Shown: positions 17,231 to 26,802, counted from the first letter of the stretch. The stretch is DNA of 64,000 nucleotides from JBOGJG01 sp050747825 (GCA_050747825.1 JBOGJG010000277.1:1-64000); one strand, 5' to 3'. Numbers and translations are program-made. The notes: a model not told the origin generated them from the sequence alone.

Positions 17231-18169
17231 TTACGGTCTCGAAGGACTTTGTTTCACAAAGGTTCCGTCCGAATCCGGACTGAGATCCGCTTTCATCTCC
17301 TCGAAAAGTTCCAGTAGTTGTTTAACCACACGTGACATGTAATCGCTCTTGAGCAGAACCCAGCCTAGATCGCGATAAATTCTCCGCCTGCCGATCCTGC
17401 GGTAGCGTAGCGCACTTGTTTCGGTATCTTTGGCTACGGCCGGGTAGGGGATGATGCTGATGCCAAGCCCCTGCTCGACCAGGGGCTTGGTGATTTCCAC
17501 GTTTTGCATTTCCATTGTATTTCGCAGTTCCAGACCCTCTTCCTGGAAGATCCGTTCGATCACCCGCCGCGTGTTAGAGCCTCTCTCAAAGTGAATAAAA
17601 GTATAAGGCATAAGGTCCGAGAAGCTGATTTCAGGCTGGTTGACCAGGGGATGATCGCTTTTCATCAGCAGCACCATTTCTTCAGTCACGGCCGGATATA
17701 CCTCCAGGTCCTCTTCATTAAAAGGCAGGCTCATTAGGGCAGCGTCCACTTCGTTGGCACGGATGAGCCGCAGAATCTCATCATTAGTGCCGGTTGCGAC
17801 AGTTAATTCAATTTGCGGATATCTGCGCTGATATTCCTTGAGCAAAAACGGAAACAAATAGGTGCAGACCGACATTCCTCCGGCAATTCGCAGATTGCCT
17901 CGCTTCATGTGAGTCAAATCGGAGATTTCCGAGATCATCATCCGCAGCTCGCTGAAGACCCTTCGGCTGTATTGAAGCAGCACCTCTCCAGTGGGAGTGA
18001 GGTAGATTTTCTTATGAATTCGTTTGAAGATCTGGTCGCCCAGCTCCTCTTCCAGAAGTTTGATCTGGCGGCTGATCGCCGATTGTGAAACGTAGAGCTT
18101 CTCGCCGGCGCGGGTAAAGTTCCCTGTGTCCACAATAGCCTGAAACATCTCCAGTTGACGCAAATCCAT
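17231..18169 (-). CDS. LysR-family transcriptional regulator
   Basis: The 312-residue protein has a standard LysR layout: an N-terminal winged helix-turn-helix (LRQLEMFQAIVDTGNFTRAGEKLYVSQSAISRQIKLLEEELG) and a C-terminal substrate-binding domain (GNLRIAGGMSVCTYLFPFLL, then VEQGLGISIIPYPAV), closest to the CysB/CbbR type. The ATG at 18169 begins MDLRQLEMF, the usual family start. It is transcribed away from the AI-2E-family permease gene at 18199. The 29-bp gap between them contains a perfect palindrome (18176-18192) that is a natural operator for autoregulation and control of the permease. The inducer is not known. Confidence 0.9.
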   Translation of the reverse strand: MDLRQLEMFQAIVDTGNFTRAGEKLYVSQSAISRQIKLLEEELGDQIFKRIHKKIYLTPTGEVLLQYSRRVFSELRMMISEISDLTHMKRGNLRIAGGMSVCTYLFPFLLKEYQRRYPQIELTVATGTNDEILRLIRANEVDAALMSLPFNEEDLEVYPAVTEEMVLLMKSDHPLVNQPEISFSDLMPYTFIHFERGSNTRRVIERIFQEEGLELRNTMEMQNVEITKPLVEQGLGISIIPYPAVAKDTETSALRYRRIGRRRIYRDLGWVLLKSDYMSRVVKQLLELFEEMKADLSPDSDGTFVKQSPSRP

Positions 18170-18175
18170 GGAGGA

Positions 18176-18192
18176 GATTTTACGGTAAAATC
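18176..18192. promoter_or_regulatory. Perfect palindrome in the LysR/permease divergent gap (candidate operator)
   Basis: GATTTTAC and GTAAAATC flank a single G, an 8-bp perfect inverted repeat. It contains a T-N11-A core as in LysR boxes and fills most of the 29-bp space between the two start codons. Neither start has a visible ribosome binding site. Confidence 0.55.
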
Positions 18193-18198
18193 CCTCCC

Positions 18199-19299
18199 AT
18201 GCAACAACACACCTACACACGGATCTTCCTGCTCATCTGCTCACTGATCGTGCTCTACTTCGTCTTTCGAATTTTCCAGCCCTTCCTTTTCCCGATTTTC
18301 CTCGCGGCAATATTGGTGACGTTGACCTACCCGGCATTCGATTGGACTTGCAGGCGTCTAAAAGGGGGTCGCAACCTGGCTTCTGTCATCACCTGCCTTT
18401 GGATAACCATCCTGATCATCGTGCCTTTCCTTCTCATGCTCATTCTAGTTACACAGCAGATCACAGGCGTCTATGGGCAGTTCCAGGAATCTCTTGATGA
18501 GGGAGAGCTGCAGGCTGTTTTTGATTTCCAGAACAACCCCTATCTGGGTCCCTGGACGGAATGGCTGGGTCGTCAGTTCGATCTGGATTTCAGCCAGATC
18601 GACGTCATGGGCAGTGTGGCGTTAGGCCTGCGGCAAGTCAGCATCTTTTTCCTGCAGCACACGACGGCCATCCTGTCCGGATTCTTTCAGTTCATTGCGA
18701 GCTTCTTCATCATGATCTTTACGATGTTCTTCCTGTTTCGCGACGGCTCTCGGTTGCGCGAGGAGCTTCAGACCTGGACCCCCCTTTCCGCTCGCCACGA
18801 AGGACTGATCGTCAGCAAATTTCAGGAAGTTGCCAGCGCGACCGTCCTCGGAAGCCTTGCCACGGCGATCGCGCAGGGAGTGGCGCAGGGAATCATTTTA
18901 TGGATGCTGGGAGCTTCAAATGTGCTGCTGTGGTCCACGCTGGCCGCTTTGTTCTCACTGGTTCCGATCATCGGAACTTCCATCGTATGGGTCCCCTGGT
19001 CCGTCTACTTTCTGGCCACGGGGGAGGTCATGCGCGCGATTATTTTAGTGCTTCTGTCCGTTTTGCTGGTAGGTTCGATCGATAATGTGTTGCGTCCTGT
19101 ACTGATCGAAGGACGGACTAAGATGCATACATTAGTCGTGTTCTTTTCAATCATGGGCGGGATCGCTTACTTTGGAGTAGTGGGCATGATTTTGGGACCC
19201 ATTGTAGTTGCCCTGGGCCTGACGTTTGTTGAATTGTACAAAACTGAGTTCGAGGAAGAGTTGAAGAAGGATGAGCCTTTACAAGAACTGGATGTTTAG
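18199..19299 (+). CDS. AI-2E family transporter (PerM/TqsA-like permease)
   Basis: A 366-residue inner-membrane protein with about eight hydrophobic helices. It has the family layout: two N-terminal hairpins (IFLLICSLIVLYFVFRIFQPF, IFLAAILVTLTYP), an amphipathic middle, and the conserved C-terminal part (ALFSLVPIIGTSIVWVPWSVYFL, VGSIDNVLRPVLIEGRTKMH, ILGPIVVAL). Members transport varied small molecules or ions; only TqsA has been tied to autoinducer-2, so quorum sensing should not be assumed. It is divergent from the LysR gene and its last 29 bp overlap the start of the following hydrolase gene. Confidence 0.88.
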   Translation: MQQHTYTRIFLLICSLIVLYFVFRIFQPFLFPIFLAAILVTLTYPAFDWTCRRLKGGRNLASVITCLWITILIIVPFLLMLILVTQQITGVYGQFQESLDEGELQAVFDFQNNPYLGPWTEWLGRQFDLDFSQIDVMGSVALGLRQVSIFFLQHTTAILSGFFQFIASFFIMIFTMFFLFRDGSRLREELQTWTPLSARHEGLIVSKFQEVASATVLGSLATAIAQGVAQGIILWMLGASNVLLWSTLAALFSLVPIIGTSIVWVPWSVYFLATGEVMRAIILVLLSVLLVGSIDNVLRPVLIEGRTKMHTLVVFFSIMGGIAYFGVVGMILGPIVVALGLTFVELYKTEFEEELKKDEPLQELDV

Positions 19300-20308
19300 A
19301 TGGGAGAAGAGGCTGACCCTGCGCGACGCCAACCGCAGCGTCTTCCCATTCGATTGGGGAGTGGAGTGGCTGGGCAATGGAGCTTCGCCCCCTGCACCAG
19401 AAAATCCGCTTGCGCGCTTCAAGGAATTCGCGCGGGACAGCCTGGCCAACAGCCATGATTTCTATTCTCCACCGGAAGCCGGAAACTTTACGCTGAAAGA
19501 CGATCTTTTAAGTTTTTCAAGTCCCACACCCACGCCCTACCCGAAGAACAACACGGCCTATGGACGGCTTTTCCCGGCAAGGGATCGCACTCGAGCCGTA
19601 ATTCTCGTCCCGCAATGGAACTCCGATGAAAACAGCCATGTGGGACTTTGCCGAATTTTCCAGAAGATGGGGATCAATGCCGTGCGGTTGACTCTTCCCT
19701 ATCACGAACAACGCCTTCCCCCTGGGATGAAGCGAGCCGACTTCATGGTGAGCCCGAATATCGGCAGGACCATCCATGCCACCCGCCAGGCCATATTGGA
19801 GCTGCGCCAGATCGTGCACTGGCTGCGCCGGGAGGGATATGAGCGCATCGGCGTTATGGGCACGAGTCTGGGCTCCTGTGTGGCATACCTGGCATTTATT
19901 CACGACAGAAACATCTCCACAGGAGTTTTCAATCACGTCTCGGCTTTCTTTGCTGACGCGGTCTGGACGGGGCTGTCCACGCGTTACGTGCGGTCCGGGC
20001 TGGAAGGCAACATATCGCTCGAGGACCTGCGTCGCTGCTGGGCGCCAATTAGCCCCTGGTACTTTATCGAACAACTGGAGAATGATGACCGTCCCCACCT
20101 GCTGATTAACGCCAAATATGATCTGACTTTTCTTCCCGAACTCACCCAATTAGTCTTCGATCGATACGCTGAAAAGAAAATAAGGCTGGACCGGGCAGTA
20201 CTTCCCTGCGGGCATTACACCACAGCCCGCTTCCCTTTCAATTACCTGGACGGCTGGCATATCTGCCGCTACCTGCAGCGCCGGCTCAGGCTGGGGGAGC
20301 ATGGTTAA
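19271..20308 (+). CDS. Alpha/beta-hydrolase of dienelactone-hydrolase-like type
   Basis: The 345-residue cytosolic protein shows an alpha/beta-hydrolase core: AVILVPQWNSDENSH (oxyanion region), ERIGVMGTSLGSCVAYLAF with Ser in GTSLGS as nucleophile, INAKYDLTFLPE carrying a candidate acid, and a late PCGHYTTARFP with the catalytic His. The long N-terminal segment (1-100) resembles abhydrolase proteins of unknown substrate. It overlaps the permease gene by 29 bp and the NTPase gene by 8 bp, so the three form an operon. Confidence 0.75.
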   Translation: MSLYKNWMFRWEKRLTLRDANRSVFPFDWGVEWLGNGASPPAPENPLARFKEFARDSLANSHDFYSPPEAGNFTLKDDLLSFSSPTPTPYPKNNTAYGRLFPARDRTRAVILVPQWNSDENSHVGLCRIFQKMGINAVRLTLPYHEQRLPPGMKRADFMVSPNIGRTIHATRQAILELRQIVHWLRREGYERIGVMGTSLGSCVAYLAFIHDRNISTGVFNHVSAFFADAVWTGLSTRYVRSGLEGNISLEDLRRCWAPISPWYFIEQLENDDRPHLLINAKYDLTFLPELTQLVFDRYAEKKIRLDRAVLPCGHYTTARFPFNYLDGWHICRYLQRRLRLGEHG

Positions 20309-20840
20309 CAAGATCCTGATCACTGGACATCCGGGAGTCGGCAAGACAACATTGTTGAAGAAGGTGATCGCCCGCTGTGCTGATCTGGCCCTGACCGGCT
20401 TCTATACCGAGGAAATCCGGGAGAATGGCGTACGCGTCGGCTTCAAAGCGGTTGGGCTGAACGGCAGCTCGGCCGTTTTCGCTCACAAGAACTTCCAGAC
20501 CGGTCCCGAGCGGAAGGTGGGCAAATATGGAGTAAAGCCTGAGGCGCTCGAGAGTCTGGTCCTGCCTCATATCGACGCGCAGCGAAAAGGGGCGGACTTG
20601 GTGGTGATTGATGAAATTGCCAAGATGGAGCTGATTTCAAAATTGTTTCGCCAAAAACTGATCGACCTCGTCGAATCGGACTCTCCCGTTTTTGCCAGTA
20701 TTTCTCTGAAGGGCACGGGCCTGATCAAGGATCTCAAGCGGCGAAAAGATGTCGAATTGTTCACCCTGACACAGCAGAACCGGGACGTCCTGATCGAGCA
20801 AGTCTACCGTAGCGTCAAACGGATAACGGGTGCCGGTTAA
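20301..20840 (+). CDS. THEP1-family nucleoside-triphosphatase
   Basis: The 179-residue P-loop protein has Walker A GHPGVGKTT at 9-17 and Walker B DLVVIDEIAKME near 98-109, with family features FYTEEIRENGVRVGFKAV and VFASISLKG. It matches the THEP1/COG1618 group of NTPases and kinases, which are common in archaea and thermophiles and found more sporadically in mesophilic bacteria. In vitro members hydrolyse several NTPs; the physiological role is unknown. GGGGGAG precedes the ATG. It overlaps the hydrolase gene by 8 bp. The 183 bp downstream hold no gene. Confidence 0.85.
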   Translation: MVNKILITGHPGVGKTTLLKKVIARCADLALTGFYTEEIRENGVRVGFKAVGLNGSSAVFAHKNFQTGPERKVGKYGVKPEALESLVLPHIDAQRKGADLVVIDEIAKMELISKLFRQKLIDLVESDSPVFASISLKGTGLIKDLKRRKDVELFTLTQQNRDVLIEQVYRSVKRITGAG

Positions 20841-21023
20841 CGGCGGGCAGCTGGCAGTAGTCTGGGCTACCTATAATCTAACAGCCTGTAAAAGTCCTGA
20901 GGGGCCGTGCGTCAGGGAAGTCTCCTCCTGAAGCCATTTTAAAAAGAGTCGCACTAGCAGCAAGGAAATTCAGGTGTCAAGCGAAGGCCTACGCGTGACG
21001 GGTGCGCTATACTACTACGCATC

Positions 21024-21635
21024 ATGCGAACTGGGCTATTTTTGTCGCTGCTGTTGGCGGTGGCTGGTCCGCTGCTGGCCTACGATATAAAGAAAATAGA
21101 TGTCAAGCCGGCAGCCGAGTACCCGGCCCGTCAGGATTTTCAGAACATCGTGATTGGGGTCTATCCCTGTGAAACCGAGCAGAAGGCTTCTGAGTTGTTC
21201 GACACCGACAAACTTCACGAAGAAGGCTACATGCCAGTTCTGGTGGTGGTCGAGAATAACAACGAGTTCGCCATCCGGCTGCACGAGCGAGAGATTTTTT
21301 TCATTCGCCAGGATGGCATCAATGTCCCCAGCGTCCCCTTCCATGAGGTCATCCTGGGCATCAGCATGAAGAGAAAACTGTCCTCGGTGCCGACTCGGCC
21401 TGAGATCCTGATTCAGCAGGTGGGCAACAAGGACATGGTTCAGGACTTTGAACAAAAAGCCTTTGGTGAACGGCTGATCCCCCCACATAGTTCCGACTAC
21501 GGCGTCGTTTTTTTTCCTCTCTCTGAAAGCAATGACCTGGCTGGCACACTCCTCTACTTTCCTGAGGTGCTGAATATTACCGACGATGAACAACTGATGT
21601 TTTTTGAAGTTGCCCTGGGAGGGAGGCAGGAATGA
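21024..21635 (+). CDS. Exported hypothetical protein
   Basis: The 203-residue protein has a signal peptide (MRTGLFLSLLLAVAGPLLA) and a beta-rich body (FQNIVIGVYPCETEQ, YMPVLVVVENNNEFAIRLHEREIFFI, YGVVFFPLSES). I do not recognise a family. The pattern of a value-like interaction domain with paired strands suggests a binding protein, not an enzyme. A TATACT -10-like element lies at 21008-21013, but without a good -35. It overlaps the downstream SDR gene by four bases (ATGA). Confidence 0.6.
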   Translation: MRTGLFLSLLLAVAGPLLAYDIKKIDVKPAAEYPARQDFQNIVIGVYPCETEQKASELFDTDKLHEEGYMPVLVVVENNNEFAIRLHEREIFFIRQDGINVPSVPFHEVILGISMKRKLSSVPTRPEILIQQVGNKDMVQDFEQKAFGERLIPPHSSDYGVVFFPLSESNDLAGTLLYFPEVLNITDDEQLMFFEVALGGRQE

Positions 21636-22438
21636 TCGAGGCTTTGGAAAATCAGTGGGCGCTCATTCTGGGCGCCTCGAGTGGATTTGGCGAAGCGGCC
21701 TCGCTGGAGCTGTCGCGCGCCGGCATGAATATCTTTGGCGTTCATCTGGATCGGAAATCAACGCTTGCAAATGTAGAGCGTATCCGGAGTGAGATCCGGA
21801 GTGCCGGAAAGCAAAGCCGCTTCTTCAACGTCAACGCGGCCGATGCCGAAAAGCGGGAAGTGGTGCTTCAAGAGATTCAGAATACGCTGGAACAGCAGGG
21901 GGCGAATGCCGCCGTTCGGGTCTTGCTCCACTCGCTGGCCTTCGGCAGCCTGGGACGCTTTTTCCCCGAGGACGGGCAAAGGCCAATGGGCAGCGATCAG
22001 ATCAATATGACTTCGGATGTAATGGCTCATTCGCTGGTGTACTGGACACAAGGGCTGCTGCAGCGAAATCTGATTGGCGAAGGCACGCGCATTTTTGCCA
22101 TGACCAGTTCGGGGGGACATCGGGTGTGGCCCAGCTATGGTCCTGTGTCTGCGGCTAAGGCCGCCCTTGAATCTCATATCCGTCAGCTGGCCCTCGAACT
22201 TGCTCCCCGAGGGATTACCGCCAATGCCATCCAGGCCGGGGTGACTGACACGCCCGCCCTGCGCAAGATACCGGGACATGAGGAGATGGTCGAGTCCGCC
22301 GCTAAGGCGAATCCGGGAGGACGACTCACGACGCCCCGGGACGTCGGTCGCGCCCTCGTCGCACTGAGCCATCCCTATACTCAATGGATGACCGGCAATG
22401 TGATCCGCGTGGATGGGGGAGAAGATATCACCAGCTAG
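21632..22438 (+). CDS. SDR-family oxidoreductase, FabI/FabL-like enoyl-ACP reductase type
   Basis: The 268-residue protein has a Rossmann nucleotide-binding start (LILGASSGFGEAAS) and the active-site pair in SYGPVSAAKAALES. Tyr and Lys are separated by six residues, the spacing of enoyl-ACP reductases, not the three of classical SDR enzymes. The segments LELAPRGITANAIQAGVTDTPAL and GNVIRVDGGEDI also match the FabL/FabI group. It may catalyse the last reduction in fatty-acid elongation, but other divergent SDR reductases share the spacing, so the substrate is inferred. It is coupled to the upstream exported-protein gene and followed at once by the M16 peptidase genes. Confidence 0.75.
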   Translation: MIEALENQWALILGASSGFGEAASLELSRAGMNIFGVHLDRKSTLANVERIRSEIRSAGKQSRFFNVNAADAEKREVVLQEIQNTLEQQGANAAVRVLLHSLAFGSLGRFFPEDGQRPMGSDQINMTSDVMAHSLVYWTQGLLQRNLIGEGTRIFAMTSSGGHRVWPSYGPVSAAKAALESHIRQLALELAPRGITANAIQAGVTDTPALRKIPGHEEMVESAAKANPGGRLTTPRDVGRALVALSHPYTQWMTGNVIRVDGGEDITS

Positions 22439-22439
22439 A

Positions 22440-23705
22440 ATGGAGAATTTTCCTCAAGTCAAATTCCAGGAGTACCGCTTAGATAATCGTCTCCAGGTGA
22501 TATTGCACCGGGACGACCGTGTCCCTCTGGTCCATGTCAGCGTTCATTATCGGATCGGCTCCAGTTACGAGAGGCCCGGCCTCTCCGGGTTCGCGCACCT
22601 GTTCGAGCACATGATGTTCCAGGGGTCCGAAAATATCGGAAAGAATGAGCATGGGAGGCACGTGGATATGGCTGGAGGGAGCTGGAACGCCTCCACCAAC
22701 AAAGATCGCACGAACTATTATGAGACGCTGCCGGCCCACTACCTGGAACTGGGGCTTTGGTTGGAAGCCGACCGTATGCGCTCCCTGAAGGTAAGCGAGG
22801 AAAATTTTGAAAACCAGCGGCAGACGGTCATCGAAGAAAAGAAGCAGAGTTACGATAATCGCCCGTACGGCCGGGCCTACCTCAGATTTGACGAGCTGGC
22901 TTATCAGAACTGGGCTTACGCGCATCCAGTCATTGGCTCGGTGGAAGACCTCAAACAGGCCACTCTGGAGGATGCTCTTGGCTTTCACCGCACTTATTAC
23001 GGACCTGGGAACGCAACCCTGGTTTTGTCCGGTGATTTCGAAGAGAAGGAAGCTCTGGAAAAGATTCGACTGTACTTCAATTCCATTGAGGACCGCACGG
23101 CGCCTGCTATTCCCGACCTGAGCGAGCCTCAACAGCAGGAGGCAAAGACGGAGGTGATCCGCGATCCACTGGCCAGCCTTCCCGCGCTGTCGATTGGCTA
23201 CCATATGCCCGCGATCGACTCGCCGGAGTATTACGCGCTCTCCGTTTTGGGTCTGGTCCTTTCAGAGGGCGAATCCTCACGGTTTTTTCGCCGCTTGGTC
23301 CGGGACGAAAACTGGGTCACGGGACTCTCTGCCGGACCGAATGAGTACAAAGGGCCTGAGATTTTCGCTTTGTGGGCCCAGCTTCAAAACGGAGTGGAGC
23401 CGCAAAGGATTTTAGACACGGTAGAGTCGCTGCTGGCGGAAGTGCAGGAAAGGGAGATACCCGAGCAAGAGATCGAGAAGGCCCGAAACCAGTTGGCCCA
23501 CCGATTTATTGAACGCCTGACTACAGTCTCTCGCGTTGGAGAGTGGTTGGCGCGCTATGCGCTTTATTACGACGATCCCCACATGCTCAATCGCCAGCTG
23601 GAGCGATTTTTGTCCGTTACGGCGCAAGACATTATGAAGGCGGCTCAACGCATTCTTGGCCCTGAAAACCGGACCCTCGTTCTCGTCGAGCCGGCGAATA
23701 ATTGA
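22440..23705 (+). CDS. M16-family zinc peptidase, catalytic subunit
   Basis: The 421-residue pitrilysin-type metallopeptidase has the inverted zinc motif HLFEH at 53-57 and the downstream glutamate in RQTVIEEKK (about 132). Other family marks are DMAGGSWNASTNKDRTNYYE and the second M16 domain (LPALSIGYHMPAIDSPEYYAL, SSRFFRRLV). No signal peptide is evident at the ATG at 22440, one base after the SDR stop; a longer start at 22413 would overlap that gene. It pairs with the next gene, which lacks the zinc motif, as in the two-subunit M16B processing peptidases. Confidence 0.9.
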   Translation: MENFPQVKFQEYRLDNRLQVILHRDDRVPLVHVSVHYRIGSSYERPGLSGFAHLFEHMMFQGSENIGKNEHGRHVDMAGGSWNASTNKDRTNYYETLPAHYLELGLWLEADRMRSLKVSEENFENQRQTVIEEKKQSYDNRPYGRAYLRFDELAYQNWAYAHPVIGSVEDLKQATLEDALGFHRTYYGPGNATLVLSGDFEEKEALEKIRLYFNSIEDRTAPAIPDLSEPQQQEAKTEVIRDPLASLPALSIGYHMPAIDSPEYYALSVLGLVLSEGESSRFFRRLVRDENWVTGLSAGPNEYKGPEIFALWAQLQNGVEPQRILDTVESLLAEVQEREIPEQEIEKARNQLAHRFIERLTTVSRVGEWLARYALYYDDPHMLNRQLERFLSVTAQDIMKAAQRILGPENRTLVLVEPANN

Positions 23706-23715
23706 GGGGACGCGA

Positions 23716-25065
23716 ATGATCTCGAAAGCCCCCTCACCCGGCAGGGTTAAGAACATCTCTTATCCGGAGATACCCTCCGTTCAGCTCGAGAACGGCCTTC
23801 AGGTTCTGCTGGTGAAGGATCACTCTTTCCCCCGCGTTACCATCAAACTGGCGATTCCAGTGGGGCGGGCAGCCAGTCCCGATGACAGTCTAGCGTTGAT
23901 CACACTGGCTGCCAATCTGATCAAGGAAGGCACAACCAGCCGTTCCGCCCAGCAGATCTCGGATTTAATGGATCGACTCGCCATCCAGTACGACAGCGGA
24001 GTCTTTATGGAATATTGCCTGTTTTCGATGAAGGCGCTTCTCGCCCATGCTGAAACGGCAATGGAGCTGCTGGCAGACCTGCTCCAAAATTCCACTTTTC
24101 CGGAGGAGGAACTGGCCCGGGTAAAGATCCGCTGGCGAAGCAGCCTCATTGCCCAGCGCAGCCAGCCGGAATTCTTGGCCAACGAGCAGACCTTCCATGC
24201 GCTCTATCCCAATCACTCTTATTCAAAAGTTTCCATCCCTGCGCAGCACCTGGAGAAAGCTGACCGGCAGGCGGTCCAGGATGTTTTCTCCCGGTTTTTT
24301 GTCCCGGCGGGGGCTTTACTGGTATTGGCAGGTCCGCTGGAGTTGAATGAGGCGGGCCGCCTCGCCTCCAGATTTTTTGGGGACTGGAACCCCCCGAACG
24401 CGCCGCCCATGCTTTACGGCGAATTAGCCAGACAGAAGGGGCGGAAGGTCTATCTGGTGCATCGGCCCCACTCCATCCAATCCACAATTACTGTATCAAC
24501 CTACGCCTTGCCCAAGAACCATCCAGATTCCCTTGTTCTGAAACTGGCGAATCAGGCATTGGGAGGCGGTGCCAGCGCCCGACTCTTTCTGAACCTCCGT
24601 GAGGATAAGGGATACACTTACGGGGCTTACAGCCTGCTCAAGTCGTATCGATACAGCGGCGTTTTTGCTGCCAGCGCCAACGTAAAGAGAGAGGCGACAC
24701 TCGAGTGTATTTTGGAGATTTTTTCGGAGTTGGAGCGAATGAGTTCCGCGACTCCCGCTGAGGACGAGCTGAATCGCTGCCGGTCTGAGTTAATCGGTTC
24801 TTTCGTCCGGCAGATGCAGACTCCGGAATCAATTTCAGTTCTGGAAATTGTCCGCCGGTTGTACGGGCTGCCAGAAGATTATTATCAGAATTTTATCCCT
24901 GGAATCCGATCGGTGGAACCTGCTATGGTAGCTGAGCTATCTCGGCAGTTGTTTGAAGGTCAGGACCTGGCGATTACGGTCGTTGGTGACCAGGATCAGG
25001 TGGAAGATCAGTTGCGGGAAATCGGACCAGTCCACGTCTACGATATTCTTGGAAATCAGCTATGA
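23716..25065 (+). CDS. M16-family non-catalytic partner subunit
   Basis: The 449-residue protein shares the M16 fold (IPSVQLENGLQVLLVKD, then a second domain with LANQALGGGASARLFLNLREDKGYTYGAY), but the position of the HxxEH motif reads ANLIKEGTTSRSA, so zinc ligation is lost. Such inactive partners form the substrate-binding half of a heterodimer with the catalytic chain encoded just upstream. The start at 23716 has GAGGGGA at a good distance. The conserved GYTYGAYS loop, which contributes to the active site in trans, is present. It overlaps the next TPR gene by four bases. Confidence 0.88.
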   Translation: MISKAPSPGRVKNISYPEIPSVQLENGLQVLLVKDHSFPRVTIKLAIPVGRAASPDDSLALITLAANLIKEGTTSRSAQQISDLMDRLAIQYDSGVFMEYCLFSMKALLAHAETAMELLADLLQNSTFPEEELARVKIRWRSSLIAQRSQPEFLANEQTFHALYPNHSYSKVSIPAQHLEKADRQAVQDVFSRFFVPAGALLVLAGPLELNEAGRLASRFFGDWNPPNAPPMLYGELARQKGRKVYLVHRPHSIQSTITVSTYALPKNHPDSLVLKLANQALGGGASARLFLNLREDKGYTYGAYSLLKSYRYSGVFAASANVKREATLECILEIFSELERMSSATPAEDELNRCRSELIGSFVRQMQTPESISVLEIVRRLYGLPEDYYQNFIPGIRSVEPAMVAELSRQLFEGQDLAITVVGDQDQVEDQLREIGPVHVYDILGNQL

Positions 25066-25382
25066 GCACGTCAAAAGAAGAGCATTATGAAAAGGGAATG
25101 GAACATTTCAGCGAAGACCGAATGGATCAGGCCATCGAAGAGCTGTACAGAGCGTTGAAGATTGACCCCGCCTATGGCGATGCTCTCCATGCTCTGGCCA
25201 TGACCTACTACCACCAGGGCGATATCGATAATGCCATCAAATACGGCGAGCGTTACCGCGAGGCTGACCCCTCGGAGGCGCTCGCTTATACCAGTCTGTC
25301 CATGTTTTATAATGCCAAAGGCATGATTGAAAAGGCCGAGGAGATGGGAGCGAAAGCCAATGCTCCTCCGGCCCAAAAATAG
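25062..25382 (+). CDS. Small TPR protein
   Basis: The 106-residue soluble protein is made of nearly three tetratricopeptide repeats (EKGMEHFSEDRMDQAIEELYRALKIDPAYGDALHALAMTYYHQGD and following). No signal peptide or other domain is present, so it should be a cytosolic protein-binding scaffold. It is translationally coupled to the M16 partner gene (ATGA). A Gfo/Idh/MocA gene follows 42 bp later with its own ribosome binding site. Confidence 0.82.
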   Translation: MSTSKEEHYEKGMEHFSEDRMDQAIEELYRALKIDPAYGDALHALAMTYYHQGDIDNAIKYGERYREADPSEALAYTSLSMFYNAKGMIEKAEEMGAKANAPPAQK

Positions 25383-25424
25383 GTGCCACGTGGTCATAAG
25401 ACAATTTTGAAGGGAGATGATTCT

Positions 25425-26684
25425 ATGAATCGCAGAAACTTTGTAAAGAGCGTAGTGGCTGGAGCGGCCGCGGCTTCAACCTGGAATGCCAGGAGCTATG
25501 CGGCAGTCCAGGGGGCCAATGAAAGACTGCGCCTGGGGGTGATCGGATGCGGCTCGATGGCCAATTCGCACATGAATGCTCTTCTGGAGATGAAATCGAG
25601 CGATAACATAGAGGTCGTTGCCGTATGCGACGTCTATCAGAAGCGCCTGGACGCAGCCGCCCAGAAGACGGGTGGCAAGCCTTTTCCCCGCTATCAGGAC
25701 CTCCTGGCGCAAAATGATATCGACTATGTCCTGATCGCCACTCCCGAGCACTGGCATCACCGCATGATCCTGGACACGATTGACGCCGGAAAGCACGTTT
25801 ACGTGGAGAAGCCGATGACTCACTCCATTGAACAGGCCAAGGAGGTCGTGCACAAGGTCAAGGATTCCAACGTGAAGCTCCAGGTGGGCGTTCAGGGAAT
25901 GTCTGACGAGTCCTATGAAGTGGCCGAGCAGTACATCCGGGAGGGGGCTCTGGGTACCGTGGTCATGGCCCAAATCGACTACTCACGGAATTACCTGGGA
26001 GATTTTTGGGCCGGCCCCATAGATGAGGACGCCAAACCGGGGGTGAATCTGGATTGGGAGGCCTGGCTGGGACCGGCTCCCAAACGCCAGTGGGACCCTC
26101 GCCGCTACTTCCAGTGGCGCCGCTATTGGGATTACTCCGGAGGAATTGCCACCGATCTGTTTATCCATCGGGTTAGCCGCATCATCAAGGCAGTCGGCCT
26201 GGATTTTCCCGATCGCGTGGTGGCGACCGGCGGCACCTGGCATTTTACGGACAGCGTGGCAGAGATCCCTGAGACCTTCAACATGCTATGCGACTATCCC
26301 GGAGGGCCGACTGTGGCTCTGATTTCTTCGATGGCCAATGACACGCCCATCGATCACGTGATCCGCGGCCACAAGGCGACGCTGGAGTTCACCCACGATG
26401 GTTTTGTGATCACTCCGCAGGAAGCTACCAGCGAGGACGCCATCAATCCCCAGGACCGCCGTGCCGGAGAGGTTTGCTTGCAGGTTTATCGGAAGAGGGG
26501 CGCCGAGGACGTGACGCTGCATCACCGCAATCTGCAGCAGGCTATCCGTCAGGGCCAAGAACTGAAATGTGACGCTCAGCTTGGCTACCACGGCGTCGTA
26601 GTCACCATGATGGGCGTCGAATCCTTCCGCAACCGCGACTACCTGCGCTGGAACCGCGAGAAGGAAATCGTGGAACAGGCCTAA
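25425..26684 (+). CDS. Gfo/Idh/MocA-family oxidoreductase with Tat signal
   Basis: The 419-residue protein begins with a twin-arginine signal ([20 protein letters not shown]) and then an NAD(P)-binding Rossmann domain ([15 protein letters not shown]). The family active-site motif [14 protein letters not shown] follows, then the alpha/beta C-terminal domain. Export of a folded, cofactor-loaded enzyme is common for this family in Acidobacteriota and Planctomycetes, where members act on sugars, glycans or inositols. The exact substrate cannot be read from the sequence. GGGAG lies 7-8 nt before the ATG at 25425. tRNA-Thr follows 43 bp downstream. Confidence 0.87.
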   Translation: MNRRNFVKSVVAGAAAASTWNARSYAAVQGANERLRLGVIGCGSMANSHMNALLEMKSSDNIEVVAVCDVYQKRLDAAAQKTGGKPFPRYQDLLAQNDIDYVLIATPEHWHHRMILDTIDAGKHVYVEKPMTHSIEQAKEVVHKVKDSNVKLQVGVQGMSDESYEVAEQYIREGALGTVVMAQIDYSRNYLGDFWAGPIDEDAKPGVNLDWEAWLGPAPKRQWDPRRYFQWRRYWDYSGGIATDLFIHRVSRIIKAVGLDFPDRVVATGGTWHFTDSVAEIPETFNMLCDYPGGPTVALISSMANDTPIDHVIRGHKATLEFTHDGFVITPQEATSEDAINPQDRRAGEVCLQVYRKRGAEDVTLHHRNLQQAIRQGQELKCDAQLGYHGVVVTMMGVESFRNRDYLRWNREKEIVEQA

Positions 26685-26727
26685 GAACACGAATTCTGCT
26701 AAAATTACCGCCCTTCCCGATAATCAA

Positions 26728-26802
26728 GCCGGCGTAGCTCAACGGTAGAGCGGCGCATTCGTAATGCGTAGGTTGTAGGTTCGATTCCTATCGCCGGCTC
26801 CA
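26728..26802 (+). tRNA. tRNA-Thr (CGT), encoded CCA
   Basis: A complete 75-nt cloverleaf: acceptor GCCGGCG/CGCCGGC, discriminator T, anticodon loop TTCGTAA (anticodon CGT, threonine), T-arm GTAGGTTCGATTCCTAT, and encoded CCA at 26800-26802. Confidence 0.95.

Noticed and set aside
18199..19299. Quorum-sensing AI-2 exporter
   Set aside because: The family name is historical; most members transport other substrates, and nothing nearby concerns autoinducers.
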